A DNA stretch of 64,000 nt from Spirochaetota bacterium. Lineage in GTDB: Bacteria; Spirochaetota; Spirochaetia; Treponematales; Treponemataceae. The DNA lies in NCBI GenBank assembly GCA_023438065.1, contig JAEXRH010000015.1, positions 124,001 through 188,000 on the forward strand, written 5' to 3'. Made by a program: the position numbers and the translations under genes. This document shows, in pieces, positions 50,822-59,483 of the stretch (position 1 is its first letter; each line of letters starts with the position of its first letter). Below the pieces are notes generated by a model. It was not told where the DNA came from. It was given only the letters and a program-made list of their open reading frames with translations, and did no database searches.

Positions 50822-51256
50822 ATGAGCGAACAGGACTATGCGGTTACCTGCTTCACGGACGGGTTTAATTGCGCGCAGGCGGTGTTAAGTTCCCATTCGG
50901 AGGAATTCGGCCTGACGAGGGAAATGGCCTTCAAGGTCGCCGGCGCGTTCGGGAGCGGGATGGGACAGATCGGCGGGACCTGCGGCGCGGTAACCGGCGC
51001 GCTCATGCTGATCGGGCTCAAATACGGGAAGTTCATCAAGAGCGATACCGAGTCGAAGGACCGCGCGTACGCCTGCGTAAAGCGCTATACGGACGAGTTC
51101 AGGAAAGAGCACGGATCGATAGAATGCACCGACCTCATACGCTTCGACCTGAGCGATCCCGAAGCGCTCGCCGCCGCGCGGAAGGCAGGGGTGTTCCAAA
51201 GCGTATGCCCGAAGCTGGTCGCGTCCTCGGTGAGGATAGTCGAATCATTGCTTTGA
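50822..51256 (+). CDS. C_GCAxxG_C_C family protein
   Basis: A 144-residue protein with the spaced cysteines that define this family: FNCAQAV, GGTCGAVTGALMLIGLKYG, AYACVKRY, SIECTDL and SVCPKLV. Family members are predicted redox or metal-binding proteins, often annotated as C-GCAxxG-C-C. GGAGG lies before the ATG. Function unknown. Confidence 0.85.
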   Translation: MSEQDYAVTCFTDGFNCAQAVLSSHSEEFGLTREMAFKVAGAFGSGMGQIGGTCGAVTGALMLIGLKYGKFIKSDTESKDRAYACVKRYTDEFRKEHGSIECTDLIRFDLSDPEALAAARKAGVFQSVCPKLVASSVRIVESLL

Positions 51257-51297
51257 GGTAGAAGGGTCGACAACCCGCGCGCGGAGGCAAACGCCCC

Positions 51298-52071
51298 CTA
51301 TCGGTCGCGATATCCTTCCATGAACTCGATCGCGTTGCCCTCGGGATCGCGGATGAAACAGATCTTGAATGTCTCGTCGGCCGTTGAGCGGTCGATCGTC
51401 CGCTCGACGGGAATGTTTTTCCGCCTCAACAGGGTCATGAGGTTATCCATCGAGTTGATTCCGACGGCGAAGTGCTTGAAGGAAGAACCGTCCGCGCGTA
51501 TCTCGTCGCGCTTTCTGAACAGCTCGATCCGGAAATTATCCCTGCCGAGAATGAAGAACTCGTCGTCGGCTCCCTCGTTGAAGACGCGCACGCGCTTCAC
51601 CGCGAGAACGTCGGAATAAAACCGTTCCATGGCGCGAATGTCGTCGCAGTAAAACGCGACGTGCCCCAGCTCGAGACCGAGCACCTCGCTCGATCCTTCC
51701 TTGCAGCCGACGGCGATCCATCGGCCCTCGTTGTCCTCGAACACGAATTCCCTGTTGCCGTAATCGGCGAGATCAAGCTCCTTGACGATCTTGACCTTCT
51801 TGCCAGCGAGCTCGGCATAGAGCCACGCCTGGTTCGTCGAGATGAAATACGCGTCGTACCCGTAACCGTGCGTCTCGCGATTCGGCGCGATTTTCCCGAG
51901 GCCCGACCTCGTCAGGACGATCTCGATCGAGTCCCGATAGAGACAGATATGCGGCTGGTCGGAGTCAAGATAGCACACCGCGCGAAAGCCGATGCCCTCG
52001 TAAAACGCCTTGGTCTCCATGAACGCGGAGGACGGGAAAACCTGCAGACAGGACTGTAAACCGTTATTCAT
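51298..52071 (-). CDS. Double-domain VOC (glyoxalase/bleomycin-resistance fold) protein
   Basis: A 257-residue protein made of two vicinal-oxygen-chelate modules (FMETKAFYEGIGFRAVCYLD and LELGHVAFYCDDIRAMERFY), each with betaalphabetabetabeta pattern, the second ending FKICFIRDPEGNAIEFMEG. VOC proteins include dioxygenases, glyoxalases and drug-binding proteins; no diagnostic substrate residues stand out. GAGGAG is close to the ATG (3 nt). Same strand as the LysE-type exporter downstream of 52746. Confidence 0.75.
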   Translation of the reverse strand: MNNGLQSCLQVFPSSAFMETKAFYEGIGFRAVCYLDSDQPHICLYRDSIEIVLTRSGLGKIAPNRETHGYGYDAYFISTNQAWLYAELAGKKVKIVKELDLADYGNREFVFEDNEGRWIAVGCKEGSSEVLGLELGHVAFYCDDIRAMERFYSDVLAVKRVRVFNEGADDEFFILGRDNFRIELFRKRDEIRADGSSFKHFAVGINSMDNLMTLLRRKNIPVERTIDRSTADETFKICFIRDPEGNAIEFMEGYRDR

Positions 52072-52131
52072 AGTCTCCTCGAGGGCGAGCGCGGCGCCGC
52101 GGCGACGCGTCGGCCGATATTCGTTATATCC

Positions 52132-52746
52132 TTACTTTTCCGCCGCGGCAAGCTGAATCGCGAGACCGGCGAACATGGCCGCGAAAACCCTTTCCAGTTT
52201 TTTCATCGTCGAGGCGCGCGGCGGAACCGCCTTGCCGATGGCGCCCGCGAGGATACCATACAGCGCGAACACCGCCAAGGTCATGCCCATGAAAACGCCT
52301 GACAGGGCCACGAGCGATCCGTTCGCGTTCCCCGAGCCCGCGGGAATGAATTGCGGCAAGAACGAGAGGAAAAACAGCGTAAGCTTCGGGTTGAGGAGGT
52401 TGATCGCGATTCCCCTCCAGACGATCCGCGGCGCGTCGCGCTTCTCTCCGGACGCCCCCAGCCTCGTCATGCCCGCGTGGCGCCAGGTCTTGATCGCGAG
52501 ATAGGCGAGATAGAGACAACCCGCGTACTTGATCGCGACGAACGCGCGCGCGCCCATGTGCATGATCGCCGACAGCCCGAGAAAGCACGCGCATAAATGC
52601 GGGACGATCCCCAGCGTGCAACCGATCGCCGCGTAAACGCCCGCCCGAGCCTTTTGCGTCAGCCCGACGTTGATCGTGTATATCACCCCGGTCCCCGGAA
52701 TGAGCGCGACGACGAGGGAGGTGACGAGAAACTGAAACGAGATCAT
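52132..52746 (-). CDS. LysE/RhtB-family amino-acid exporter
   Basis: A 204-residue membrane protein with six hydrophobic segments and the family N-terminus FLVTSLVVALIPGTGVIYTI (PGP-like turn as PGTG), plus ARAFVAIKYAGCLYLAYLAI and WRGIAINLLNPKLTLFFLSF, all typical of RhtB. It exports amino acids or related metabolites. AAGGA precedes the ATG. It follows the solute-binding-like gene at 53524 by 37 nt on the same strand. Confidence 0.9.
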   Translation of the reverse strand: MISFQFLVTSLVVALIPGTGVIYTINVGLTQKARAGVYAAIGCTLGIVPHLCACFLGLSAIMHMGARAFVAIKYAGCLYLAYLAIKTWRHAGMTRLGASGEKRDAPRIVWRGIAINLLNPKLTLFFLSFLPQFIPAGSGNANGSLVALSGVFMGMTLAVFALYGILAGAIGKAVPPRASTMKKLERVFAAMFAGLAIQLAAAEK

Positions 52747-52783
52747 CGGCTATCCTTTTCGCGGGCGATCCCGCGCCTTATCG

Positions 52784-53524
52784 TCATCGGTCCAGCGTCC
52801 TCCTGACCTCCCGGGCCTTGATCGCCTGGATGGTTCCGTCCGACCGCAAGACCCCGATCACCTCGTTGATCTTCCGGAGGTCCTCTGCCTTGCTCAGCGA
52901 CTTGCTGAACGCGAGATATACGTCGATGGAAAACGTCAGGCGGGTTTTGCGCACGACTCCGGCGAGGCCGAGCTCCTCCAGGAGCGCGTCACCGCTATCC
53001 TCGATCGCGATGACCGCGTCGATCCTTCCTCGACCGAGTTTCTGGAAGTTCGCCTTCTCGCAGACGTTCCTTTCCTCCCTGACGATTCCCGAGGCGAGCC
53101 GCGCGTCAATCGCGTCTCCATAGCTCCAGGCCCGGTTGACGCCGACCGACATGCCCGCAAGATCGTCGAGACTCGCGATTTCCCGCGCCCCGACCCGCTG
53201 ATAGACGGCGAAGGTCTCGGTGTACATCGCATCCGAAAAGTCGAGCCATGACTCCCGTTCCTCGTTCTTGATCAAGCCCCCGATTCCCGTTGACGTGGTC
53301 CTGCCCTCATGAAGGGCTCGCTTCCATGGAAGCGGCACGAGCTCGACATCCCGTCCGAGGCGTCGGTATATCTCCCTGACGATCTCGGGGTACAGGCCCG
53401 CCGCCTCGTTATTGCGCGTATACGCGTACGGCGGGTTCGCGTTCTCGAAGTACATCCGGTCCTGAGCCGAAACGGAGACGATCGAAAGGGCTATCATGAA
53501 GAAAGCTAGCGCGTTTTTTCTCAT
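52784..53524 (-). CDS. Periplasmic solute-binding-like protein (family 3)
   Basis: A 246-residue protein with a signal peptide (MRKNALAFFMIALSIVSVSA) and an SBP_bac_3-like fold (FENANPPYAYTRNNEAAGLY, PEIVREIYRRLGRDVELVPL, DDLAGMSVGVNRAWSYGDAI, RGRIDAVIAIEDSGDALLEE). No ABC permease is adjacent, so it may be a stand-alone sensor or orphan binding protein. GGGAG precedes the ATG at 53524. It shares orientation with the RhtB-type exporter. Confidence 0.8.
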   Translation of the reverse strand: MRKNALAFFMIALSIVSVSAQDRMYFENANPPYAYTRNNEAAGLYPEIVREIYRRLGRDVELVPLPWKRALHEGRTTSTGIGGLIKNEERESWLDFSDAMYTETFAVYQRVGAREIASLDDLAGMSVGVNRAWSYGDAIDARLASGIVREERNVCEKANFQKLGRGRIDAVIAIEDSGDALLEELGLAGVVRKTRLTFSIDVYLAFSKSLSKAEDLRKINEVIGVLRSDGTIQAIKAREVRRTLDR

Positions 53525-53668
53525 AACCACTCCCTGCTAAATAACCGTCCATCCCCATCGTGATGGCAATTCGCGATTGACGCCGGGAGAAATCACTCTC
53601 TTCGATCCCGCATATACGGGATTACTCGACGCTCACGATCTCGGATTCGAGCGTCTCCCGACCATCGT

Positions 53669-54853
53669 CTACTTCAGCTCGATCGTTCGCTTCGTGCCGT
53701 CTATAACGCATTCGAGAAGCAACCCGCTTTTATCGAGCAACAGGATATCGGTGAGCCTCCGCCCCTTGTACCTGCCGACAGGCCTGCCGTTGATTTTCAC
53801 GATCTCCGTGCCCGGGCGAATGCCCGCCCTGATCGCCTTTCCGCCTTCGAGGACGGAGGATATCACGAACCGCTCTCCGTCCTTTTGCCATCCGTCAATC
53901 CCGTAATCGTTGTACCGGGCATTCATCCTTCCGCATAAATACCAGAAGCCCTTTCGGCCGGGATAGAGATTGGCGATGACGAAGCGATTCCGATAGCGCA
54001 TCAGCGCGGGAGAAGGGCCCCGATTGTCGATCACCAGGTCAAAGTGCTTGAGGTAGTCCAACCCGAGATTCCCCGAGCGCATGAAAATCGTCCCGTTATC
54101 GAGCGTGCTCAAGGGGTTCGAGTTTCCCGTGATCCCCGTGAATACCCTGAAGCCGTCGTCATAGCGATCGATATTCACCCGGTAGGATTCATAGGACTCG
54201 TTAAACGACACGATCCGCTCGTATTTCTCGCGGCTGATGCAGCTCGCGGAGGGAAGCGGAAACACGATATTGATCGGGGAGCCGGTATCGATCAGGAAGG
54301 GAACCTTCATCCCGTCTATCTCGCAATCGAGATACGGGTGGGATTGCGAATTGAAATAAATCGGTATCTGCCGGGAATAGCCTTTCGGTTCCGTCCTGTA
54401 GAGGTTTATCCGGCCCGTGCTGAACGACAGCTCCACGAAGTAGCCCTTGAATACCGACAGGCCGATGATCCCGTCGAACCCGACCATTTTCGTGTCCCAT
54501 GACAGGGCGAAGGTCGAGACGGGTATCGGGGTTTCGCCGATTGTAATCGAGTCAAGCGAATACGCCTTGCACGTCTTTACCGATCCCAGGAGGTATATAC
54601 GATCATACGGCCGCGTGGTTTCCTTCAATGTCGTGATTTGCGTATTCGTGATGATCCCTTCGCAACCCGTATCGAATAAATACGTTCCGGGCACTCCGTC
54701 GATTACCGCGGTGAGAACGATGCGATTATTCTCGAGCGTGAAGGGTATCGAATACTTCGCGTCGACCGGCTTATTCGCGGCCGTACAGGAAACGAACAGG
54801 GCGACGATACCGAGAAGGGCGAGCGCCTTTATCGGGTTCCGGGAAAGATTCAT
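53669..54853 (-). CDS. Lipoprotein with two retropepsin-like DTG motifs and a PDZ-like domain
   Basis: A 394-residue protein. Lipobox FVSC (Cys 23). Two aspartyl-protease-like halves, each with an active-site type motif: AVIDGVPGTYLFDTGCEGII and CEIDGMKVPFLIDTGSPINI. The C-terminal region (VLEGGKAIRAGIRPGTEIVK, INGRPVGRYKGRRLTD) is PDZ-like. This matches bacterial periplasmic gag-pol-like aspartyl proteases with PDZ, but here both DTG motifs are within one chain. AAGGAG precedes the ATG at 54853. The gene is less GC-rich than its neighbours, hinting at transfer. Confidence 0.75.
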   Translation of the reverse strand: MNLSRNPIKALALLGIVALFVSCTAANKPVDAKYSIPFTLENNRIVLTAVIDGVPGTYLFDTGCEGIITNTQITTLKETTRPYDRIYLLGSVKTCKAYSLDSITIGETPIPVSTFALSWDTKMVGFDGIIGLSVFKGYFVELSFSTGRINLYRTEPKGYSRQIPIYFNSQSHPYLDCEIDGMKVPFLIDTGSPINIVFPLPSASCISREKYERIVSFNESYESYRVNIDRYDDGFRVFTGITGNSNPLSTLDNGTIFMRSGNLGLDYLKHFDLVIDNRGPSPALMRYRNRFVIANLYPGRKGFWYLCGRMNARYNDYGIDGWQKDGERFVISSVLEGGKAIRAGIRPGTEIVKINGRPVGRYKGRRLTDILLLDKSGLLLECVIDGTKRTIELK

Positions 54854-55000
54854 GAGAATGTACTCCTTACTTTTTGTATTAGTGTATCGCGTTATTGGCC
54901 GTTTGAAACGCCGTTTTTTCTTGTCGGGAATATCGAAGAGGTATCGTCCGAGCAGGGGAATTACCCCCGGCCCACACCAGGGCGCGGCCGGACCGCACGA

Positions 55001-55149
55001 TCGAGTCCTGTAACTGCAGGACTCGGCTTCCAGTCGGTGCCGTCCTGGCACCTCCCTCCAGCCCGCCTTCGTCCCTAATCCGACATCCTGTCGGGTTGCG
55101 CTTCCTTTCGGCCGCGCCGGGACTACGGTTCGAGTCCTGTCCCTGCGGG
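55001..55149 (+). repeat. Structured repeat element bounded by tRNA-T-arm-like direct repeats
   Basis: Direct repeats TCGAGTCCTGTaaCTGCaGG (55001-55020) and TCGAGTCCTGTccCTGCgGG (55130-55149) match at 17 of 20. The second is identical over 19-20 nt to the 3' part of the neighbouring tRNA-fMet, in inverted orientation. Inside lie perfect hairpins: GAGTCCTG/CAGGACTC (55003-55024), GGTGCC/GGCACC (55036-55052) and CCGACA/TGTCGG (55080-55094). No coding gene is evident in the 54854-55153 stretch. Confidence 0.7.
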
Positions 55150-55153
55150 AAAT

Positions 55154-55191
55154 AAAAAAAACCTGACCGGAAAACCGGTCAGGTTTTTTTT
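55154..55191. terminator. Bidirectional terminator downstream of tRNA-fMet
   Basis: Eleven-bp stem AACCTGACCGG / CCGGTCAGGTT, AAAA loop, with eight T residues on either strand. It lies 1 nt beyond the tRNA 3' end on the minus strand. Confidence 0.9.
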
Positions 55192-55192
55192 C

Positions 55193-55265
55193 TAGCAGGG
55201 ACAGGACTCGAACCTGCGACCTCCGGGTTATGAGCCCGACGAGCTGCCAACTGCTCTACCCTGCG
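55193..55265 (-). tRNA. Initiator tRNA-fMet (anticodon CAT)
   Basis: Minus-strand cloverleaf. Acceptor begins CGCAGGG and ends CCCTGC-T-A, so bases 1 and 72 (C/T) do not pair, an initiator hallmark. The anticodon loop CTCATAA is closed by three G-C pairs (GGG/CCC), the second hallmark. T arm GCAGG-TTCGAGT-CCTGT. The 3' CCA is not encoded. Confidence 0.93.
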
Positions 55266-55277
55266 TCGTGTTTGGTT

Positions 55278-55306
55278 AATATAGTAATTATTGGCGGTAT
55301 GGTCAA
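55278..55306 (-). promoter_or_regulatory. Promoter of tRNA-fMet
   Basis: Minus strand TTGACC (55301-55306), 17 bp, TATATT (55278-55283), followed by 12 nt to the tRNA 5' end, implying a leader of about 5 nt. Confidence 0.75.
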
Positions 55307-55375
55307 GAGGGCTAATTGCCGTTCTATGCAGTTTAGTGCGGTTTTTTACGGGTTACTGAAAGATTCATCGCCAAG

Positions 55376-55418
55376 AAAAAAAACCCGGCAGGTAAAAGGA
55401 GGAGTAAACCCTGCCGGG
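55376..55418 (-). terminator. Terminator of the MATE gene
   Basis: Nine-bp stem CCCGGCAGG / CCTGCCGGG, 17-nt loop, then eight T residues on the minus strand, about 100 nt beyond the MATE stop. Confidence 0.8.
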
Positions 55419-55515
55419 AACTGCGATAAGGAGGCATATCGGAGCCGTGCTCATTCAGCATCGATATACGAATACTAAATGGCCCGGGCCGAAAAAGGTT
55501 ACGTGAAATGGAGAT

Positions 55516-56850
55516 TTATTTCTCCCCGAAGGCGGGAATTCGCCGTTTCCAGCGCCCGGAAAAGTACACCGGAAGGGCGACCGCGAGACCGAAAAGCCAA
55601 CCGATCCCGTAGCACCAGCCGATCTCGTATTTGCCGAAGAAATGATCCAGCAGGTAAGCCGCGGGCATTCTGAGGATCATGAATGAGGTAAACGACGCGA
55701 CAAAGGGCCACAGGGCCTCTCCCGCGCCGCGAAGGGCGGAGTTCGTGATGAACAGGGCCGACAGAAGGACGTAGCAGGGCATGAGCCGCCACAGGACCTC
55801 GGATCCCGCGTGGATGACCTCGGCGTCCGAGGAGAAAAGACCCATGAGGAAGGGAGCGCCCCAAAAGACGCCCGCGCTGATGACGACGCAGACGGCGGCG
55901 CTCATCGCGTGGGTGGCCCAAAAGCCCTGACGGACGCGGTCAAGGCGGCCCGCGCCGCAGTTCTGGCCGGTGAAGGTGGTCATCGCGCTCGAGAAGCTCG
56001 CGATCGGCAGGAAGGAGAGCGAGTCGATACGGCCCGAAATCCCGAAGCCGGCCATGTACTCGCTTCCGTGACCGTTGACGAGCCGCTGGATCGCCATGGT
56101 CCCGAGGCAGAAGAGCATGTTCTGGACGCCTCCGGGAAGCCCGATCCGGGTCGCCTCGGCGAGGATGCGGGGATCGAAGGTAAACTCCACGGGCTTGAGG
56201 CTCGTGAGCTTGAGCTTCCGGACGATGAATACGGTTCCCATGATAAAGGAAACGACCTGGGCGATGACCGTTGCCCAAGCGACGCCCGCGACGCCCCAGT
56301 GAAAGACCATCACGAAAACGAGATCGAGGACGATGTTGATAACGACGGAGACCGCGAGGAAGACGAGCGACGATACCGAGTCGCCGAGCCCCTGGAGGAT
56401 ACCCGCGTTGAGATTGTAGCCGAAGTTCCCGATCGTCCCGAGGAAGATGATCGTGAGGAAGGTTTCCGCCATCGAGAGGGTGATCCCCGCGGGGGTGTCG
56501 AGGAGCAGAAGGAGGGGCCGCGCGGCGATGACGCCGAGGACGGTCACGAGCAGGGCGCCCGCGAACGCGACGACATAGGCGGTTTCCACCGTGGCGCGAA
56601 GCCGCGCGCGGGCGCCTGAACCGACGAAACGCGCGACGACGATCGTCACCCCGAGGGCGATGCCGGAAAAAAGGGAGAAGAGGAGAAAGCTCAGGATACC
56701 GGTCACGGCCACGGCCGCGAGCGCCTCCTTGCCGACGAAGTTCCCGACGACGAGCGCGTCCACGAGGTTATACGCCTGCTGGAGCACGTTGCCCGCGAGA
56801 AGGGGAATCGAAAATTTCAGGATGAGGCTCGCGGGGCGTCCCTCAATCAT
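55516..56850 (-). CDS. MATE-family multidrug/sodium antiporter
   Basis: A 444-residue inner-membrane exporter with 12 predicted TM segments. The MATE N-terminus LILKFSIPLLAGNVLQQAYN followed by LVDALVVGNFVG is clear, and the internal repeat starts near FDPRILAEATRIGLPGGVQN. Closest in style to the NorM/DinF type. It expels drugs or metabolites using Na+ or H+. The ATG at 56850 has GAGGA 9 nt upstream; the ATG three codons earlier (56859) overlaps that site. Ended by the terminator at 55376-55418. Confidence 0.92.
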   Translation of the reverse strand: MIEGRPASLILKFSIPLLAGNVLQQAYNLVDALVVGNFVGKEALAAVAVTGILSFLLFSLFSGIALGVTIVVARFVGSGARARLRATVETAYVVAFAGALLVTVLGVIAARPLLLLLDTPAGITLSMAETFLTIIFLGTIGNFGYNLNAGILQGLGDSVSSLVFLAVSVVINIVLDLVFVMVFHWGVAGVAWATVIAQVVSFIMGTVFIVRKLKLTSLKPVEFTFDPRILAEATRIGLPGGVQNMLFCLGTMAIQRLVNGHGSEYMAGFGISGRIDSLSFLPIASFSSAMTTFTGQNCGAGRLDRVRQGFWATHAMSAAVCVVISAGVFWGAPFLMGLFSSDAEVIHAGSEVLWRLMPCYVLLSALFITNSALRGAGEALWPFVASFTSFMILRMPAAYLLDHFFGKYEIGWCYGIGWLFGLAVALPVYFSGRWKRRIPAFGEK

Positions 56851-56974
56851 GTTCTGCATTCCTCAAATGGTAGCGATTCCCGTCCTGAAGGGCAATGAGA
56901 AAACGGGGGAACCGACAGGCGCCGACACCAAAAAAAGGGCGCGCGAGGGCGTTATCGCGGGAAAGAAAGCATCC

Positions 56975-56980
56975 GATACT
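56975..56980 (+). promoter_or_regulatory. Candidate -10 element of the OmpA-family gene
   Basis: GATACT, 6 nt before the ATG at 56987, the same hexamer and spacing as at 45188. TTATCG at 17-bp spacing is a weak -35. Confidence 0.35.
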
Positions 56981-56986
56981 CAATGC

Positions 56987-58264
56987 ATGAAGAAGTACCC
57001 GTTTCCCCGCCCGAGCCGCACGCGTTCATGCCTTATCGCCGCGGTCGTCACAGCCCTCGTTTTGGAGGCCGCGTTCGCGCCGCCCGCGGCGGCCGAGCGT
57101 TTCCGCTTCAAGTTTTCCGACGGGGACGCGTACCGGATCAACTCGGTCGTGCGCGAGAACGTGTACGTCAACCGGAAGCTCTCGCATCAGGCCGAGATCA
57201 CGAACCGCGTCACGATGGAGATCTCGGACGTGAGGGAAGCGACGGAGACAATACCCGAATCCGCGCTCGCGACCTGTACCTTCATGACGAGCGAGCGCAA
57301 CACGAACCGCGCCTTTTCCTGGGGCCGCGAGTACCCGAGCGTCTTCAGGCGCGACGCGCTCGGCAACGTCGAAATCGGCGACGAGTACTTCATGCCCGTC
57401 GTGCGCGGCGTTCCCGTATTCCCCGACCGCGACGTGCAAAAGGGCGAGACCTGGACCGCGCGGGGAGAGGAGGCGCACGACCTCCGCGAGGGCTTCGCGA
57501 TCGAGACGCCCTTCAAGGTTCCGTTCACCGCGAAATATACCTATCTCGGTAAGACGACCCGGGACGGCAAGGAATACGACCTCATCAGGGTAGAGTACGA
57601 AATCTCGTTCGACACGCCCGCCGCGGGGGGAAGAAGACCCGAGGCGCTCAGCCTCGACGACTACCCCGTCACCGTGATGGGCTACTCGATGCAGGATCTC
57701 CTCTGGGACAACGGGCGCGGCATCCTCGAGGCGTCCGAGGATAACTTCCACATCCAGCTCCGGCTCGCCTCGGGAACGGTGATGGACTTTCGCGGAACCT
57801 CCGAGATGACCGTCACCGAGGTCAGGCAGATCGACCGCGCGGGCGCCGTGAAGGAAATGAACGGCGAGATCCGGAAGATGGGCATCCCGAACGCGAGTGT
57901 CAAGGACACCGAGGAAGGGATCACGATCAGCCTCGAGAACATCCAGTTTCAGGCGGACTCGGCGAACCTCCTCCCCTCAGAGAAGGAAAAGATCACGAAG
58001 ATCGCCGCCCTCCTCGAGCGCTACCCCGACAAGGAACTCCTCATCACGGGCCACACCGCGCTTGCGGGCACCGCGGACGCGCGCCAGAAACTCTCCGAGC
58101 GGCGCGCGGAGGCCGTCGCCCGATTCCTCGTCGAAATGGGCGTCCGCAGCGAGTACAGCGTCTACACCCGCGGGTTCGGCGCCGAAAGACCGGTCGCCCC
58201 GAACGACACCGAGGAGAACATGTCCAAGAACCGCCGCGTGGAAATAACCATTCTCGAGAAGTAG
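56987..58264 (+). CDS. OmpA-family outer-membrane/peptidoglycan-binding protein
   Basis: A 425-residue exported protein. Signal peptide about 1-36 (CLIAAVVTALVLEAAFAPPA). The middle 265 residues are beta-rich (FRFKFSDGDAYRINSVVREN, VPFTAKYTYLGKTTRDGKEY). The C-terminal OmpA domain (about 305-425) has ENIQFQADSANLLPSEKEKI, ITGHTALAGTADARQKLSER and NRRVEITI, which bind diaminopimelate in peptidoglycan. It likely ties the outer membrane to the wall. No Shine-Dalgarno. The convergent neighbour is the hydrolase at 58341. Confidence 0.9.
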   Translation: MKKYPFPRPSRTRSCLIAAVVTALVLEAAFAPPAAAERFRFKFSDGDAYRINSVVRENVYVNRKLSHQAEITNRVTMEISDVREATETIPESALATCTFMTSERNTNRAFSWGREYPSVFRRDALGNVEIGDEYFMPVVRGVPVFPDRDVQKGETWTARGEEAHDLREGFAIETPFKVPFTAKYTYLGKTTRDGKEYDLIRVEYEISFDTPAAGGRRPEALSLDDYPVTVMGYSMQDLLWDNGRGILEASEDNFHIQLRLASGTVMDFRGTSEMTVTEVRQIDRAGAVKEMNGEIRKMGIPNASVKDTEEGITISLENIQFQADSANLLPSEKEKITKIAALLERYPDKELLITGHTALAGTADARQKLSERRAEAVARFLVEMGVRSEYSVYTRGFGAERPVAPNDTEENMSKNRRVEITILEK

Positions 58265-58340
58265 CCGGAGGCGCCGCCGAACGGGTTGGCGCCCATTCGT
58301 CGCACCGACGGGGGATCGACTCAAGATCGCGGATGATCAC

Positions 58341-59483
58341 TCAGGTAAGGGGATGTTCGTTCAGCCAGCCGACGCACTCGTCGAGCATGAGGCCGATATT
58401 TCCGATCTGGCAATGGTTCTGCGCCCGGTCTCTTTTCGTATAGACCCGGTCCGTCACGGAAGCCGCGTGCGTGAAGAGTCTCAGCTGAATCCCGTGCATC
58501 TTGTACGGGATGAAGTGATCGTTCCGCCCGGTGAGGTAGAGGACGTGCTGGGTTATCCGCTCGCAATGAAGGTTTTCCGCGTTCAGGTTGAGCGAATACT
58601 CGAACGCCTCCAGGGGCGGAAGCCCGGTGATATGCGCGAGGTTCCTCGTTTGCCAGCCCTGTATGCTGTTCTTCGCCGCGACCGCCTCGAAGGAGGCCGC
58701 GGTGTATTTCCTCATACGCGTGATGAAGAACATCATCAGGGAACGCGCGAACGCGGGAGGAATTCTCGAGTAGTCCACGGCGTGTCCCGACGCGATCACG
58801 TTTTTTATCCGCGGCTCGAACGCGGCCGCGCGCAGGCAAAACCATCCGCCCATCGACAAACCGAACAGAGAGGCCTCCTCGATCCTGAAATGGTCCAATA
58901 CGGCAGCGACCGGCCTTTCCCATCGATAATCGAGGCGCAAGCCCTTTTTCAACAGCGTCGCTCCCTGCCCCGGACCCTCGAACCCGATGACCTCGAATCC
59001 GTTCCGGGCGAAATGCCTCATGACGAGGTACCACTCCTCGATAAAGGAGTCGAAGCCCCCGTGGATGAGGAGGGTTCCCTTCTTCGTCGATTCAGGGTGC
59101 ATCCTGATCGCCGCGAGCGACGCGCCTTCATAGGGGATTGAGGCCCTTTCGAACGAGTCATCCCGGACCGCCTTGCCGAAACGGTCCGCGAATCGGTCAT
59201 AATAGAATTCTTTCCCCGGCTCGTCAGCCGGCATGGTATAGAACTCGACCGCTCGATAGGCGAACGCGGCGTCGAGAAGCCTGCCCTCACCGTCCGCCTT
59301 CTCCGCGAGAGCGAGCATTTCCGATTTCCAGGACGCGAAGGAATGAATCTTCCCCGCGACTTCCTCGATGTCCTCGCGCCTGAGAAGCCCGAGGGAATAC
59401 CATCGATTCAATTGATAGTTGTAGGTCTTGTCGCGATGAAAACGGACAAAGCCGATCGGAAACGCAGGTTTCTTTTCCATCAT
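58341..59483 (-). CDS. Alpha/beta hydrolase (FrsA/2,6-dihydroxypseudooxynicotine-hydrolase-like)
   Basis: A 380-residue protein. A helical N-terminal domain precedes the alpha/beta-hydrolase core: oxyanion region TLLIHGGFDSFIEEW, GFEGPGQG, nucleophile elbow GLSMGG, and acid/His region LTGRNDHFIPYKMH and NHCQIGNIG. It resembles C-C-bond or ester hydrolases of the DUF1100 type; substrate unknown. GGAG lies 4 nt before the first ATG (59483) and 7 nt before the second (59480). Last gene of a TetR-SRPBCC-hydrolase operon; its start overlaps the SRPBCC stop. Confidence 0.82.
   Translation of the reverse strand: MMEKKPAFPIGFVRFHRDKTYNYQLNRWYSLGLLRREDIEEVAGKIHSFASWKSEMLALAEKADGEGRLLDAAFAYRAVEFYTMPADEPGKEFYYDRFADRFGKAVRDDSFERASIPYEGASLAAIRMHPESTKKGTLLIHGGFDSFIEEWYLVMRHFARNGFEVIGFEGPGQGATLLKKGLRLDYRWERPVAAVLDHFRIEEASLFGLSMGGWFCLRAAAFEPRIKNVIASGHAVDYSRIPPAFARSLMMFFITRMRKYTAASFEAVAAKNSIQGWQTRNLAHITGLPPLEAFEYSLNLNAENLHCERITQHVLYLTGRNDHFIPYKMHGIQLRLFTHAASVTDRVYTKRDRAQNHCQIGNIGLMLDECVGWLNEHPLT

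Noticed and set aside
55018..55147. A second tRNA or a tmRNA ending in the plus-strand T-arm-like sequence
   Set aside because: No matching 5' acceptor strand, anticodon arm or tag reading frame could be found; only the T-arm and acceptor 3' part is present.
55230..55478. 82-codon plus-strand frame over tRNA-fMet
   Set aside because: It runs through the tRNA, its promoter and the MATE terminator.
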